A stretch of 64,000 nt of DNA from Vagococcus hydrophili (GTDB taxonomy: Bacteria; Bacillota; Bacilli; Lactobacillales; Vagococcaceae). How positions within the stretch are numbered: position 1 is the stretch's first letter; each line of letters begins with the position of its first letter. The notes below the pieces were generated by a model. The model was not told the origin of the DNA and made no database searches. It worked only from the letters and a program-made list of their open reading frames with translations. Location: the NCBI RefSeq assembly GCF_011304195.1, contig NZ_CP049887.1, positions 1,240,001 through 1,304,000 of the forward strand, written 5' to 3'. The translations under genes were made by a program, and so were the position numbers. Below, in pieces: positions 54,709 through 62,922 of this stretch.

Positions 54709-54717
54709 TGCTAGAAT
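54709..54717 (+). promoter_or_regulatory. Extended -10 promoter of the leader region
   Basis: TGCTAGAAT, an extended -10 (TAGAAT at 54712-54717), with no clear -35. Confidence 0.4.
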
Positions 54718-54750
54718 GAATTAACTTCAACACATTAGGAGGCTTTGTTT

Positions 54751-54777
54751 ATGTTAAAACTTATTATCGCGGGTTAA
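54751..54777 (+). CDS. Candidate leader peptide, 8 codons
   Basis: AGGAGG stands 7 bases before ATG of a frame encoding MLKLIIAG and stop. The stop codon sits in the perfect palindrome GGGTTAACCC. A strong terminator follows about 200 bases later, before the GNAT gene. This is the layout of attenuation leaders. Confidence 0.4.
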   Translation: MLKLIIAG

Positions 54778-54978
54778 CCCTAACCAATTAAATAGAAAAC
54801 AACATAGAAATTTTTTCAGCTGAGTAGCTGAGGATTATTTAGTGATGTTTTCAAGTGATAATTAAGAAAGCAAAACAAAGCGCAAAAAATGACGTTTAGC
54901 TCTGAGTAACTGGAGGAGTTGTCATAAATTCAAATTAAATAAAAAATGAAGCAGATGATGTAGTCCCTTTTATTTGAT
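54778..54978 (+). other. Untranslated leader region with hairpins and a degenerate repeat
   Basis: Holds TCAGCT/AGCTGA (near 54829-54844) and, at 54886-54921, TGACGTTTAGCTCTGAGTAA plus CTGGAGGAGTTG. The latter resembles the dispersed palindromic repeats. GCAGAT (54951-54956) can pair with ATCTGC (54995-55000) inside the terminator. No gene is seen. Confidence 0.4.
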
Positions 54979-55012
54979 GACAGTGCGAGAGCTTATCTGC
55001 ACTGTCTTTTTT
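54979..55012 (+). terminator. Terminator or attenuator before the GNAT gene
   Basis: GACAGTGC/GCACTGTC with inner AGA/TCT, then six T. Lies 76 bases before the start codon of the next gene. Confidence 0.85.
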
Positions 55013-55088
55013 GCGTGTTGTTGGAGGTGATTCCAGTGAATTAGAAAGATTATGAAGATAAATAACTAAATGATAAGGAGAGAAAAGA

Positions 55089-55967
55089 ATGAAAGATTAT
55101 CAATTAATAACAGACATAAAAAAAGATGAGGGACTAAGAAAGAGTTTTAATTGTCTTGCAGAAATGACCTTTGACATAAATTTTGAAACCTGGTACGAAT
55201 TAGGCTACTGGCAAGATAACTACATCCCCTATTCATATGTAATAGACAACAAAGTAATAGCTAATGTATCGGTCACTAAAAGTGAGCTAGTGATCGATCA
55301 AGAAAAATACCGAATGCTTCAAATTGGAACGGTCATGACTCATAAAGAGTATCAAAAACATGGGTTATCAAGAAAACTAATGGAACATGTCTTGGCAGAA
55401 TACCAAGATCAATATGATTATATTTACTTATTTGCTAATGAAATGGTCCTTGATTTCTACCCTAAATTTGGCTTTAAACGTTTAGGAGAAATGGAAACTG
55501 TTGTTGATGTGAGCAAATCGAAGACGAAAAAATCAGGTCTTGAAAAAACTAGTTTTAGGGAAAAAAAAGTGGATATTGAAAGGCTTATTTCAGAAAGAAA
55601 TCAAGGTAATATCAGAACTTATTACGCTGATAACATCACCTTATCCATGTTTTATTATTCAACCATATTTACTGAAATGACTTACTATATTCAGGAACTT
55701 GATATGTATGTAGTATTTGAAGTTGAAGGAAGCAGGCTTTATTTAATGGATATTTTGACGAAGAGAGATTGGGTGTTGAGTGACATATTAAACTATTTAC
55801 CAATTGAGGAGATTGAAATAATTGAATGTCCTTTTGAGTTAACAGAATGTAGCGAGCTGGAGATGAAGAAAGAGCTAAGGTTTATCGATGATGATGCGTT
55901 GTTTGTTTTAGGAAAAGATTTAACGCCATTTGAGGGAATTAAGATACCGTTGATTGGACATGCGTAA
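55089..55967 (+). CDS. GNAT-family N-acetyltransferase
   Basis: A 292-residue protein. The GNAT core (1-140) has the acetyl-CoA motif GTVMTHKEYQKHGLSRKLM and the FYPKFGFKRLG ending seen in many GNATs. The C-terminal 150 residues are not recognisable. AAGGAGAG precedes the ATG. The upstream leader with a small peptide and terminator suggests expression may be induced, perhaps by translation stress, but that is inference. Confidence 0.83.
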   Translation: MKDYQLITDIKKDEGLRKSFNCLAEMTFDINFETWYELGYWQDNYIPYSYVIDNKVIANVSVTKSELVIDQEKYRMLQIGTVMTHKEYQKHGLSRKLMEHVLAEYQDQYDYIYLFANEMVLDFYPKFGFKRLGEMETVVDVSKSKTKKSGLEKTSFREKKVDIERLISERNQGNIRTYYADNITLSMFYYSTIFTEMTYYIQELDMYVVFEVEGSRLYLMDILTKRDWVLSDILNYLPIEEIEIIECPFELTECSELEMKKELRFIDDDALFVLGKDLTPFEGIKIPLIGHA

Positions 55968-56034
55968 TCTTAAAATGATACATTGTTGCCTTGGAAATAA
56001 AAAAAATATATGATAGAACCTAAGAGGTGAGATC

Positions 56035-56490
56035 ATGAGCAACATAGATAAAATTTTTGAAGATGTCCGACTGATTCACGATAAAATTCTTTTTCTAAAT
56101 ACTGAAAAAATGCAGAAAGCTTTAGCAGGTTATACCGCATCTGAGGTTCATTGTTTGGAATACATTGGAAAAGAAGAAGATGTGAATGTGACAAAATTAG
56201 CTGAGCATTTCTTTATGACTCGAGGAGCTATGAGTAAAATTTCAAAAAAATTGACCACTAAAGGTGCTATCACAAGTTATAAAAAATCAGAAAATAAAAA
56301 AGAAATTTATTTTGAATTAACAGAAGAAGGTAAGAGAATATTTGATATTCACGAAGGACTACACGCCGAATTTAGGAAACGAGATGAACACTTATTTGAA
56401 GCAATTCCTGAGGATGTTTTGGAAAAAGTCGAATCTTTTTTAACTCGTTACAACGAACATTTAAATACTGAAATAGAGAATAAAAAGTAA
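56035..56490 (+). CDS. MarR-family transcriptional regulator
   Basis: A 151-residue winged-helix regulator (VTKLAEHFFMTRGAMSKISK as recognition region, wing near KKSENKKEIYFELT). It probably represses the efflux gene downstream through two 18-bp operators at 56519 and 56552. AAGAGGTGAG precedes the ATG. The stop codon is inside the terminator stem. Confidence 0.88.
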   Translation: MSNIDKIFEDVRLIHDKILFLNTEKMQKALAGYTASEVHCLEYIGKEEDVNVTKLAEHFFMTRGAMSKISKKLTTKGAITSYKKSENKKEIYFELTEEGKRIFDIHEGLHAEFRKRDEHLFEAIPEDVLEKVESFLTRYNEHLNTEIENKK

Positions 56491-56517
56491 TCATCAGAAA
56501 AGGTGGTTACTTTTTTT
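56483..56517 (+). terminator. Terminator after the MarR gene
   Basis: 13-bp stem AAAAGTAATCATC/GGTGGTTACTTTT (two G-U pairs), loop AGAAAA, then T-run. Separates the regulator from the efflux promoter. Confidence 0.85.
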
Positions 56518-56518
56518 A

Positions 56519-56569
56519 TTGTTGACAAGGAAACAATAAAGGTTTATTATTTTGTTTACTAAGAAACAA
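56519..56569 (+). promoter_or_regulatory. Efflux promoter with twin MarR-type operators
   Basis: TTGACA (56522-56527), 17 bases, TATTAT (56545-56550). TTGTTGACAAGGAAACAA (56519-56536) covers the -35 and TTGTTTACTAAGAAACAA (56552-56569) lies at the start point. Both fit TTGTTKACWARGAAACAA and are 33 bases apart, about three helical turns. Confidence 0.8.
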
Positions 56570-56588
56570 TAATGAAAGAGATGATTTT

Positions 56589-57794
56589 ATGTTAACAAAT
56601 GATTTACACGAAACAGTGGCAAAAGATAAATTTATTTTTGGATTAGTCGCCACGTTTTTATGTGGTATGGGATTTAGTATTGTGATGCCTGTGACACCTT
56701 TTTTAGTTCAACAATACACAACAAGTGCGTCTGATCAAGCAACCATGGTAACTCTCTTGATGTCGACTTATGCCTTTTGCATGTTTTTTTCTGCGCCAAT
56801 TTTAGGGACGTTAAGTGACCGTTACGGTAGACGCCCAATCCTTTTGATTTCTTTGGTAGGTTCTTCTATTGGTTTTTTGATTTTTGGATTAGGTGGTTCA
56901 ATAGGAATTTTATTTTTAGGACGAGTGATTGAAGGTCTAACAGGTGGTAGTATCAGCACAATTTTTGCTTATTTTGCAGATATCACACCAGAAAATCAAC
57001 GGACTAAATATTTTGGTTGGATTAGTGCTGTTGCTGGTTTTGGTTCAGCTATCGGTCCTGCTTTAGGCGGTTTTTTAGCAACTTTTGGTTATGCAGTACC
57101 ACTATTTTTTGGAGCTCTCGTATCATTTATTAATTTTTTAGTTGGGTATTTTATTATGAAAGAATCTCATCCACTAGAAAATAGAAGTCAAGAACTGACA
57201 TTCCGTGACATCAATCCTATGCTTAAATTGAAGCAAGTTCTAGCCATCAAAAAAATTCGACACTTACTAATGATTGGTTTCTTTCTGTGGGTACCAAATA
57301 GTGCTTTGCAGTCCATCATGTCTCAGTTTTCTATTGATACGTTTCAACTAAAAGCAGCTGCCATTGGTTTTATTTTTTCAATTATTGGCATACAGGATAT
57401 CTTATCTCAAACGTTTATCATGCCTATTCTTTTAAAAAGATTGAGCGATCAGCAATTAATCAAACTAGGAATTAGCTGTCAGTTGGTGGGATATAGTTTG
57501 ATGACAGTGTCTGCATTACTACCTCAATTAAGCTATTTTATAGTTGGCATGCTTGTTTTTGGTTTTGGTGAATCTATTTTTAGTCCATCATTTAATGGTT
57601 TATTGTCGAAGTCAGCGACTCAAAATAGTCAGGGCACAATCCAAGGTGGTAGTCAGTCTATTCAAGCTTTATCACGAATTGTTGGACCGTTAATGGCTGG
57701 TCAACTGTATGTTACTTTTGGGCATTCTGTACCAATTATATTGGGTGTTGTTCTTAGTTTAGTGGGGTTACTTTTTATGGTGAATACTAAGTGA
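56589..57794 (+). CDS. MFS drug efflux transporter (DHA1 type)
   Basis: A 401-residue, 12-helix major facilitator with the loop 2-3 motif GTLSDRYGRRP and the helix 5 antiporter-type motif (GWISAVAGFGSAIGPALGG), typical of drug:H+ antiporters such as TetA-like and multidrug pumps. The substrate is not readable. Adjacent to a marR gene and behind two matching operators, so it is likely induced by the ligand of that repressor. The ribosome site (AAAGAG) is weak. Confidence 0.87.
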   Translation: MLTNDLHETVAKDKFIFGLVATFLCGMGFSIVMPVTPFLVQQYTTSASDQATMVTLLMSTYAFCMFFSAPILGTLSDRYGRRPILLISLVGSSIGFLIFGLGGSIGILFLGRVIEGLTGGSISTIFAYFADITPENQRTKYFGWISAVAGFGSAIGPALGGFLATFGYAVPLFFGALVSFINFLVGYFIMKESHPLENRSQELTFRDINPMLKLKQVLAIKKIRHLLMIGFFLWVPNSALQSIMSQFSIDTFQLKAAAIGFIFSIIGIQDILSQTFIMPILLKRLSDQQLIKLGISCQLVGYSLMTVSALLPQLSYFIVGMLVFGFGESIFSPSFNGLLSKSATQNSQGTIQGGSQSIQALSRIVGPLMAGQLYVTFGHSVPIILGVVLSLVGLLFMVNTK

Positions 57795-57893
57795 ATTAAT
57801 CTTTTAAAAGTAATTAGTTATCGATAAACGTTAATTAATTGTTGAAATATGATTATTTTAGGTATAGAATAATTGTAAAGAGGAGTGAGTGAG

Positions 57894-58445
57894 ATGAAAG
57901 TGAAAAATTTTAAACGGTTGTCTAGAGTGTTGGAAGCTATTTTTAAAGTGCAAAGTATTATAGTTGGCTTAATGGCTGTTTTCATTGTTATCGGGTTAAT
58001 AACAGGTATGAAACAGGATGTTGTTAAAAGTTTAAATCTGAGTGTTGATGGGATTAATCTTTTTTCTGGCGGTGGAGGTAAAGGTCATTTGGCAAATTCA
58101 GATCATTATCTGGCTTTATGTGTTTCAGGTTTCTTTAAAAGAGGAGTTCAGTCATATATTTTGTGGCAGGCAGGTATTTTCTTTTCGATTATGAGATATG
58201 AAAAACAGCCATTTACTCTAACTGTTTACCGATTACTAAGAAAAATAGGTATCATGTTAATTGCAGTTGATATCATCGCACCACTTATATACTATATAAT
58301 TATCAACGTATTAATGACTAGCGGCTATCAAATTGTAATCGGTACGTTTACAGCTCAATCAGTGATTGGATTAGTGATTTACTTTATGGCAGAGGTCATT
58401 AGATATGGAATAACATTACAAAAATTTACCAATGATGTGGTCTAA
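57894..58445 (+). CDS. DUF2975 membrane protein
   Basis: A 183-residue protein with four membrane helices (for example IIVGLMAVFIVIGLI, and IMLIAVDIIAPLIYYIII). It matches the DUF2975 layout and is paired with a small YozG-type HTH protein as is usual. The ATG at 57894 has AAGAGGAG 8 bases upstream; the GTG at 57885 overlaps that site. Function of the pair is unknown. Confidence 0.8.
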   Translation: MKVKNFKRLSRVLEAIFKVQSIIVGLMAVFIVIGLITGMKQDVVKSLNLSVDGINLFSGGGGKGHLANSDHYLALCVSGFFKRGVQSYILWQAGIFFSIMRYEKQPFTLTVYRLLRKIGIMLIAVDIIAPLIYYIIINVLMTSGYQIVIGTFTAQSVIGLVIYFMAEVIRYGITLQKFTNDVV

Positions 58446-58468
58446 GGAGTAGTAAGGGGAGAAGTAAC

Positions 58469-58687
58469 ATGGCGATTATCGTTCGTTTAGATCGAGTGAT
58501 GGCTGATCGAAAGATTTCCTTAAAAAATTTAGCAGATGAGGTTGGGATTACCAATGTCAATCTGTCTAAATTAAAGACGGGAAAAGCAACAGCGGTTCGC
58601 TTTTCAACTTTAGAGGCGATTTGCCGAGTTTTAAAGTGTCAGCCAGGAGATATTTTAGAGTTTGAAGACGAAGAAGAAATAGAATAA
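58469..58687 (+). CDS. YozG-type Cro/CI-family HTH protein
   Basis: A 72-residue single-domain regulator (LKNLADEVGITNVNLSKLKT) with an acidic C-terminus (GDILEFEDEEE). It follows the DUF2975 gene by 23 bases, the standard pairing, and probably regulates the pair. Confidence 0.87.
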   Translation: MAIIVRLDRVMADRKISLKNLADEVGITNVNLSKLKTGKATAVRFSTLEAICRVLKCQPGDILEFEDEEEIE

Positions 58688-58691
58688 GTAT

Positions 58692-58722
58692 AGAGGCAAA
58701 CTTAAGTGTTTGCCTCTTTTTT
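58692..58722 (+). terminator. Terminator after the yozG-like gene
   Basis: 10-bp stem AGAGGCAAAC/GTTTGCCTCT, loop TTAAGT, then six T. Confidence 0.93.
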
Positions 58723-58728
58723 ATTTGT

Positions 58729-58851
58729 ATCTAGTCTGAGTTCAAAAGGCAGCTCCTGCGGCAACTTCACAAATGAAAATCAATCCGAAGAGCATGGATT
58801 GTTTTTCATTTCCTCCAGTTGCTTGGAGCAAAACGCCTTTTTCACTACTCT
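58729..58851. repeat. Palindromic repeat element, tandem copy 1 (123 bp)
   Basis: Folds as one long imperfect hairpin: AAAAGGC/GCCTTTTT, CTCC/GGAG, GCAAC/GTTGC, AAATGAAAA/TTTTCATTT, CAATCC/GGATTG around GAAGAGCAT. Almost the same as the next copy. Confidence 0.9.
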
Positions 58852-58852
58852 T

Positions 58853-58975
58853 ATCTAGTCTGAGTTCAAAAGGCAGCTCCTGTGGCAACTTCACAAATGA
58901 AAATCAATCCGAAGAGCATGAATTGTTTTTCATTTCCTCCAGCTGCTTGGAGCAAAACGCCTTTTTCACTACTCT
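58853..58975. repeat. Palindromic repeat element, tandem copy 2 (123 bp)
   Basis: Second copy at a 124-base period, differing at a few positions (for example the loop-proximal GAATTG in place of GGATTG). No protein is likely to be encoded here. Confidence 0.9.
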
Positions 58976-59031
58976 ATTTCCTTATTATCTGCTAAACTCA
59001 AACTACATAAATAAGTTAAAGGAGAAAACCA

Positions 59032-59904
59032 ATGTCTTTTGAACATGAATTCATACACTATAAAAATCAAAAAGTCCCGCTTAATTGGATTGTTCATTCG
59101 TGGCAAGAATCAACGACGACGGTTCTTCCTCATTGGCATGCCTCCTTTGAAATTTCCTATACGTATTCTGGAATGATTGAGAATTTTACGATTAATTCAA
59201 AGAATCATTCCACAGAACCAGGCACAGTTTTGCTGATTAATTCGGCGGAAATTCATAGCGCTCATTCGAGTTATTGTTCTGACTTAGAGGCGTTAACGAT
59301 ACAAATTCCTTTTGAATTCTTAAATAAATTATTACCTGATTTTGAATACATGCGTTTTGTTAATGAACCTAAAGAAAACATCAATGAACTCAATCAATTA
59401 AGAGAAATTTTGAGCAAGTTTTATCATTCAGTAAAAAATGAACCAGAAGAATTTTTAGAAGTTCAGCTCATGGCGTTAACTTATGAAATGATTTTTTTAA
59501 TGGCAAAATATTGGATGATCCAAGAAAAAATGCCGATTAATTCAAGTGTTTACAATAAAAAATTAGGACAAATTCAAGAAATTCTGTCTTTTGTTCAAGA
59601 AAATTATGCCCATGATTTATCAGTTGATCAGATTGCCACAGAATTTCATCTATCAACTAACTCACTAAGTAAATTATTCAAACGAAATTTAGGACTTAGT
59701 GTCATGAAATATGTCCAGTTAGTTCGTGTGAACCAAGCACAAAGTCTATTAATACAGGGAGAGAAATCAATTCAAGTTATTTCTGATCAGGTAGGTTTTC
59801 CAAATGAAAAATCTTTTCGAAAAGCTTTTGAAGATATTTTTCATGAAACACCGAAAAAATATCAGTTGTCATACAAAAAAATGATAAAGGATCATAAAAA
59901 ATAG
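59032..59904 (+). CDS. AraC-family transcriptional regulator
   Basis: A 290-residue protein. N-terminal cupin-like sensor (LPHWHASFEISYTYSG, EPGTVLLINSAEIHSAHS) and two C-terminal AraC helix-turn-helices (VDQIATEFHLSTNSLSKLFK and VISDQVGFPNEKSFRKAF). AAAGGAG precedes the ATG. It lies just before an MFS-esterase pair on the same strand and is the likely activator of it. Confidence 0.9.
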   Translation: MSFEHEFIHYKNQKVPLNWIVHSWQESTTTVLPHWHASFEISYTYSGMIENFTINSKNHSTEPGTVLLINSAEIHSAHSSYCSDLEALTIQIPFEFLNKLLPDFEYMRFVNEPKENINELNQLREILSKFYHSVKNEPEEFLEVQLMALTYEMIFLMAKYWMIQEKMPINSSVYNKKLGQIQEILSFVQENYAHDLSVDQIATEFHLSTNSLSKLFKRNLGLSVMKYVQLVRVNQAQSLLIQGEKSIQVISDQVGFPNEKSFRKAFEDIFHETPKKYQLSYKKMIKDHKK

Positions 59905-59931
59905 AAAAGGGCTGAAAATGCCTTTTTTTTT
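59905..59931 (+). terminator. Terminator after the AraC gene
   Basis: AAAAGG/CCTTTT with G-C at the loop, then nine T. Confidence 0.78.
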
Positions 59932-60014
59932 GATTGGATCTGCCGTTTTTAAAAGAAACATTCGTGCTATCCTTCTTTATGTAATCGATTTCAATAATTA
60001 ATTGGAGGATCATC

Positions 60015-61205
60015 ATGAATAAGAATAGTTTTTTATTTAAAGCGTCGTTACTCTCTATTTCTTTAGTATTAGTAGCAGGACCTGTCGTATCATCACTCAT
60101 TCCTTTAATTCAACAGAGCTTTCCAAATCAAAGCACATCGTCTATTGAATTAATCGCAACAGTCCCTAATTTCGGTATTTTAATTTTCGTTTTACTTAGC
60201 AATTTTATAATAAAATTTATTGGCAAGAAAAAGACCGTTTTATTAGGATTATTCGTTGCTTTAATCGCTGGATTAGTTCCAGTCTTTATCGAGAGTTACA
60301 CGATCATTTTAGTTTCTCGTTTCTTCTTTGGTGCAGGAATTGGATTATTTAACGCGCTAGCGGTGAGTTTAATTACTGAACTTTATGAAGGCGAACAACA
60401 AGCCAGTTTAATGGGCTTACAAGCAGCAATGGGCTCAATCGGTAGTACCGTCATGACCTTACTTGTGGGTTACTTTACTCGGTTCGGTTGGCAAAACTCA
60501 TTTTTAGTGTATGCCGTAACAGTGTTACCTTTAATTCTATTTACCCTATTTATCAAACTGCCAGATGATGGCAAAGAAGTTTCTGGGCAAGCAGTTAAAA
60601 AGGAAAAAGAAAGTGTTAATGCTCCAACGATTGTGTTATCAATTTTTGCTTTAATTGTATACGCTTTATTCTTCGTGGTAATGTTAAAAACAGCAACTTT
60701 ATTAGTTGAAACAGGACTTGGAAAACCAGAAACAGCGGCTAGTATTTTAGGGTCAATCACGATTGTTGGCATTGTTGTTGGTGTTTTCTACGGTAAAATT
60801 TTCAAAGTGTTGAAACAAAATGTCTTACCGATTGGACTTTTAGGTATGGGAATTGGCTTTATGTTAATTCTCTCAGCAAGTTCCATCTCAATGGTGACAG
60901 CTGGCGCGATTGTTTCAGGATTATCTTTTAGTTTAGCAGCGCCATTTATGTTTATGTTAGTTGGACAAGTAGCACCGAAAAATTCAGCTAACTTAGCTAC
61001 AGGATTATTATTAGTAGGGATTAATTTAGGGGTGTTTTTATCACCAACAATTAATGGTTTCTTAGGAAAAATGACAGGTATGACGAGTGCAGCGGATAGC
61101 TTTTTAATGAGCGGTATCGGCTTAATCGCTTTAAGTGTTCTATCATTTGTTGTTCTAAGTGCGCAAAAGAAAAAACAAGTGACACCAGACACACAAAAAA
61201 TATAA
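60015..61205 (+). CDS. MFS transporter
   Basis: A 396-residue protein with 12 membrane helices and a central Lys/Glu-rich loop (near 190-205). The helix 4-5 segment VSRFFFGAGIGLFNALAVSL is typical of the superfamily. Substrate unknown. TTGGAGG precedes the ATG. It is followed after 23 bases by an esterase, suggesting uptake of an ester or export of a product under the AraC regulator. Confidence 0.87.
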   Translation: MNKNSFLFKASLLSISLVLVAGPVVSSLIPLIQQSFPNQSTSSIELIATVPNFGILIFVLLSNFIIKFIGKKKTVLLGLFVALIAGLVPVFIESYTIILVSRFFFGAGIGLFNALAVSLITELYEGEQQASLMGLQAAMGSIGSTVMTLLVGYFTRFGWQNSFLVYAVTVLPLILFTLFIKLPDDGKEVSGQAVKKEKESVNAPTIVLSIFALIVYALFFVVMLKTATLLVETGLGKPETAASILGSITIVGIVVGVFYGKIFKVLKQNVLPIGLLGMGIGFMLILSASSISMVTAGAIVSGLSFSLAAPFMFMLVGQVAPKNSANLATGLLLVGINLGVFLSPTINGFLGKMTGMTSAADSFLMSGIGLIALSVLSFVVLSAQKKKQVTPDTQKI

Positions 61206-61228
61206 GTTAAAAGAAAGAGGTTATTCCT

Positions 61229-62062
61229 ATGGCTTTAGTACAAGTAAATTTTATTTCAAAAATGTTATCACGCACAGTGACCTTTAATGCGATTATTCCT
61301 TTAGATAAAATTTCATTTGGGGAAGAAGAACAGAAAGAACAAAAACCGCTTAAAACATTGTATTTATTACATGGCGCTTTTGGAAATTATACAGATTATT
61401 TATCGGGTACTCGAATTCAACGTTGGGCAGAAGAGCATAATTTAGCGGTCATCATGCCTTCAGGAGAAAATCAATTTTACGTGGATAAACCAAGTCGTGG
61501 CGAAAATTATGGTTCTTATGTGGCACAAGAATTAGTAGAATTTACAAGAAATATGTTTCCTTTATCTCATAAAAAAGAAGATACATTTATCGCGGGACTT
61601 TCAATGGGTGGTTACGGTGCTCTAATTAATGGGTTGAAATATCATGATACCTTTAGTCATATCGGCGCGTTTTCACCAGGCTTAATGAATGATCAAATTG
61701 AAGCCAGATCAGAGCTGTTATCTGTCACAGGGTGGAGTTTAGACTTTTACGATAATGCTTTTGGTGGCATCGATACGATTAAAAATAGTGACAAAGATTA
61801 TTGCTATTTAGTGGATCAATTAATTGAATCAGGGGAAGAAATTCCAAAAATCTACTTACCAATTGGAACAGATGATTTCTTGTTAGAAAGTGTGCGAGGA
61901 TTTAAATGGTTTATGGATGATCATCACGTTGAGATGACCTACATTGAGGATGCTGGTGGTCATGAATGGGACTTCTGGGATACTTATGTGAAGAACTTCT
62001 TAGACTGGTTGCCACTTGAAGAAAAAGGCAATTTTTTAAATAGTGGAAACGTGACGGAATAA
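61229..62062 (+). CDS. Alpha/beta-hydrolase esterase (tributyrin esterase/EstA type)
   Basis: A 277-residue cytoplasmic serine esterase of the esterase D/EstA family: oxyanion segment LLHGAFGNYTDYL (near 47), nucleophile GLSMGGYGA (near 128), acid in GTDDFL and catalytic His in AGGHEWDFWD. These enzymes cleave short-chain acyl esters. AAAGAGG precedes the ATG. Cotranscribed with the MFS gene, and a strong terminator follows. Confidence 0.9.
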   Translation: MALVQVNFISKMLSRTVTFNAIIPLDKISFGEEEQKEQKPLKTLYLLHGAFGNYTDYLSGTRIQRWAEEHNLAVIMPSGENQFYVDKPSRGENYGSYVAQELVEFTRNMFPLSHKKEDTFIAGLSMGGYGALINGLKYHDTFSHIGAFSPGLMNDQIEARSELLSVTGWSLDFYDNAFGGIDTIKNSDKDYCYLVDQLIESGEEIPKIYLPIGTDDFLLESVRGFKWFMDDHHVEMTYIEDAGGHEWDFWDTYVKNFLDWLPLEEKGNFLNSGNVTE

Positions 62063-62067
62063 TTAAG

Positions 62068-62103
62068 AAAAGTGATGAACTGAGAAAGTTCATCACTTTT
62101 TTT
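62068..62103. terminator. Bidirectional terminator after the esterase gene
   Basis: 14-bp perfect stem AAAAGTGATGAACT/AGTTCATCACTTTT, loop GAGAA, then T-run. Shared with the converging membrane-protein gene. Confidence 0.93.
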
Positions 62104-62464
62104 AATTATTAAACTCCAAATAATGAATAATCGTCACAAAACTAAAATAAGAAGCACCAATAATCGGAATAATAAAAATAAACAGACCTTCATTGAACCC
62201 AATCCAACCAGAAAAAAACAAGATAAGAAACAAACTATGAACGGTACCTAAAGTTTTAACCATCGTTTTTCTTTTACGGGATAATTTGACTTTAAAGGCA
62301 GACAAGCAGATAAAAAGGGAAATTCCACTTAGTAAATAGGCGACCAACTGATTATCATCAAAGCTGATCCCAATACCTTTCCCGGTGGCAAAAATAAGGG
62401 ATAAAAAGCAAATGACTGTAAAAAGTAAGGTGAGATAAATTGTTTGATGGTAGTCTGATTTCAT
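62102..62464 (-). CDS. Small membrane protein, function unknown
   Basis: A 120-residue protein with four hydrophobic helices (for example TLLFTVICFLSLIFA and LFIFIIPIIGASYFSFV) and a basic internal loop (KLSRKRKTMVK). AGGAGG lies 7-8 bases before the ATG. The next gene upstream ends 16 bases away, so they are likely one unit. Family not recognised. Confidence 0.72.
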   Translation of the reverse strand: MKSDYHQTIYLTLLFTVICFLSLIFATGKGIGISFDDNQLVAYLLSGISLFICLSAFKVKLSRKRKTMVKTLGTVHSLFLILFFSGWIGFNEGLFIFIIPIIGASYFSFVTIIHYLEFNN

Positions 62465-62479
62465 ATATAGTCCTCCTAA

Positions 62480-62905
62480 CTATGGTTTAGGGATGTCGTA
62501 ACCAATAGCCTTTAATTCTTTATTACTTGGTGGAAAGGCAAATTCATTCTTAATAAAATTTATATCTTCTGGTGTATTACCATTATAAACAGGGTAATAG
62601 GAAAAGTCGTGGTGTTTCAGGTTATATCGAATGAAATAATCCCTTCCAGTTTCATTTTTGCTCACGAGAGGATCTGTGTTATCCATTTCTTTATCAGATT
62701 TAGTCGTAAACGTCATCATGTATTCATTACCTGTAAAATTTAAAAAAGTTTTTTCTAAAATAATCAGTTCACTACTGGAAATATTTTTTTCCTTTTTTAA
62801 ATAGTGTTTGATTTTCCAATCTGCCCATTTATTTAAGGCTAATGGTGATAGGCATAAGATTGTTATGATCACGAGAAAGATGAGGCTGATTCTTTTTTTA
62901 GTCAT
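62480..62905 (-). CDS. Membrane-anchored small protein, function unknown
   Basis: A 141-residue protein with an N-terminal signal/anchor helix (ISLIFLVIITILCLSPLAL) and a charged external domain with two aromatic-rich strands (DYFIRYNLKHHDFSYYPVYN). Possibly of the DUF3139 type, but I am not certain. The upstream secreted-protein gene ends 18 bases before it, suggesting a three-gene unit. Confidence 0.7.
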   Translation of the reverse strand: MTKKRISLIFLVIITILCLSPLALNKWADWKIKHYLKKEKNISSSELIILEKTFLNFTGNEYMMTFTTKSDKEMDNTDPLVSKNETGRDYFIRYNLKHHDFSYYPVYNGNTPEDINFIKNEFAFPPSNKELKAIGYDIPKP

Positions 62906-62922
62906 GGTGAGAAGTCCTTTCT

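Noticed and set aside
54961-55088. T-box leader before the GNAT gene
   Set aside because: No TGGNACCGCG-type antiterminator sequence is present.
58729-58975. Tandem repeat considered as a CRISPR array
   Set aside because: Units are 123 bp with a 1-bp gap and no spacers, and no cas genes are present.
58773-59042. An 89-codon frame across the tandem palindromic repeats
   Set aside because: It is made of the repeated hairpin sequence, shows internal repetition copied from DNA, has no ribosome site and overlaps the AraC start.
60470-61192. Minus-strand frames opposite the MFS gene
   Set aside because: Shadow frames of a clear transporter gene.
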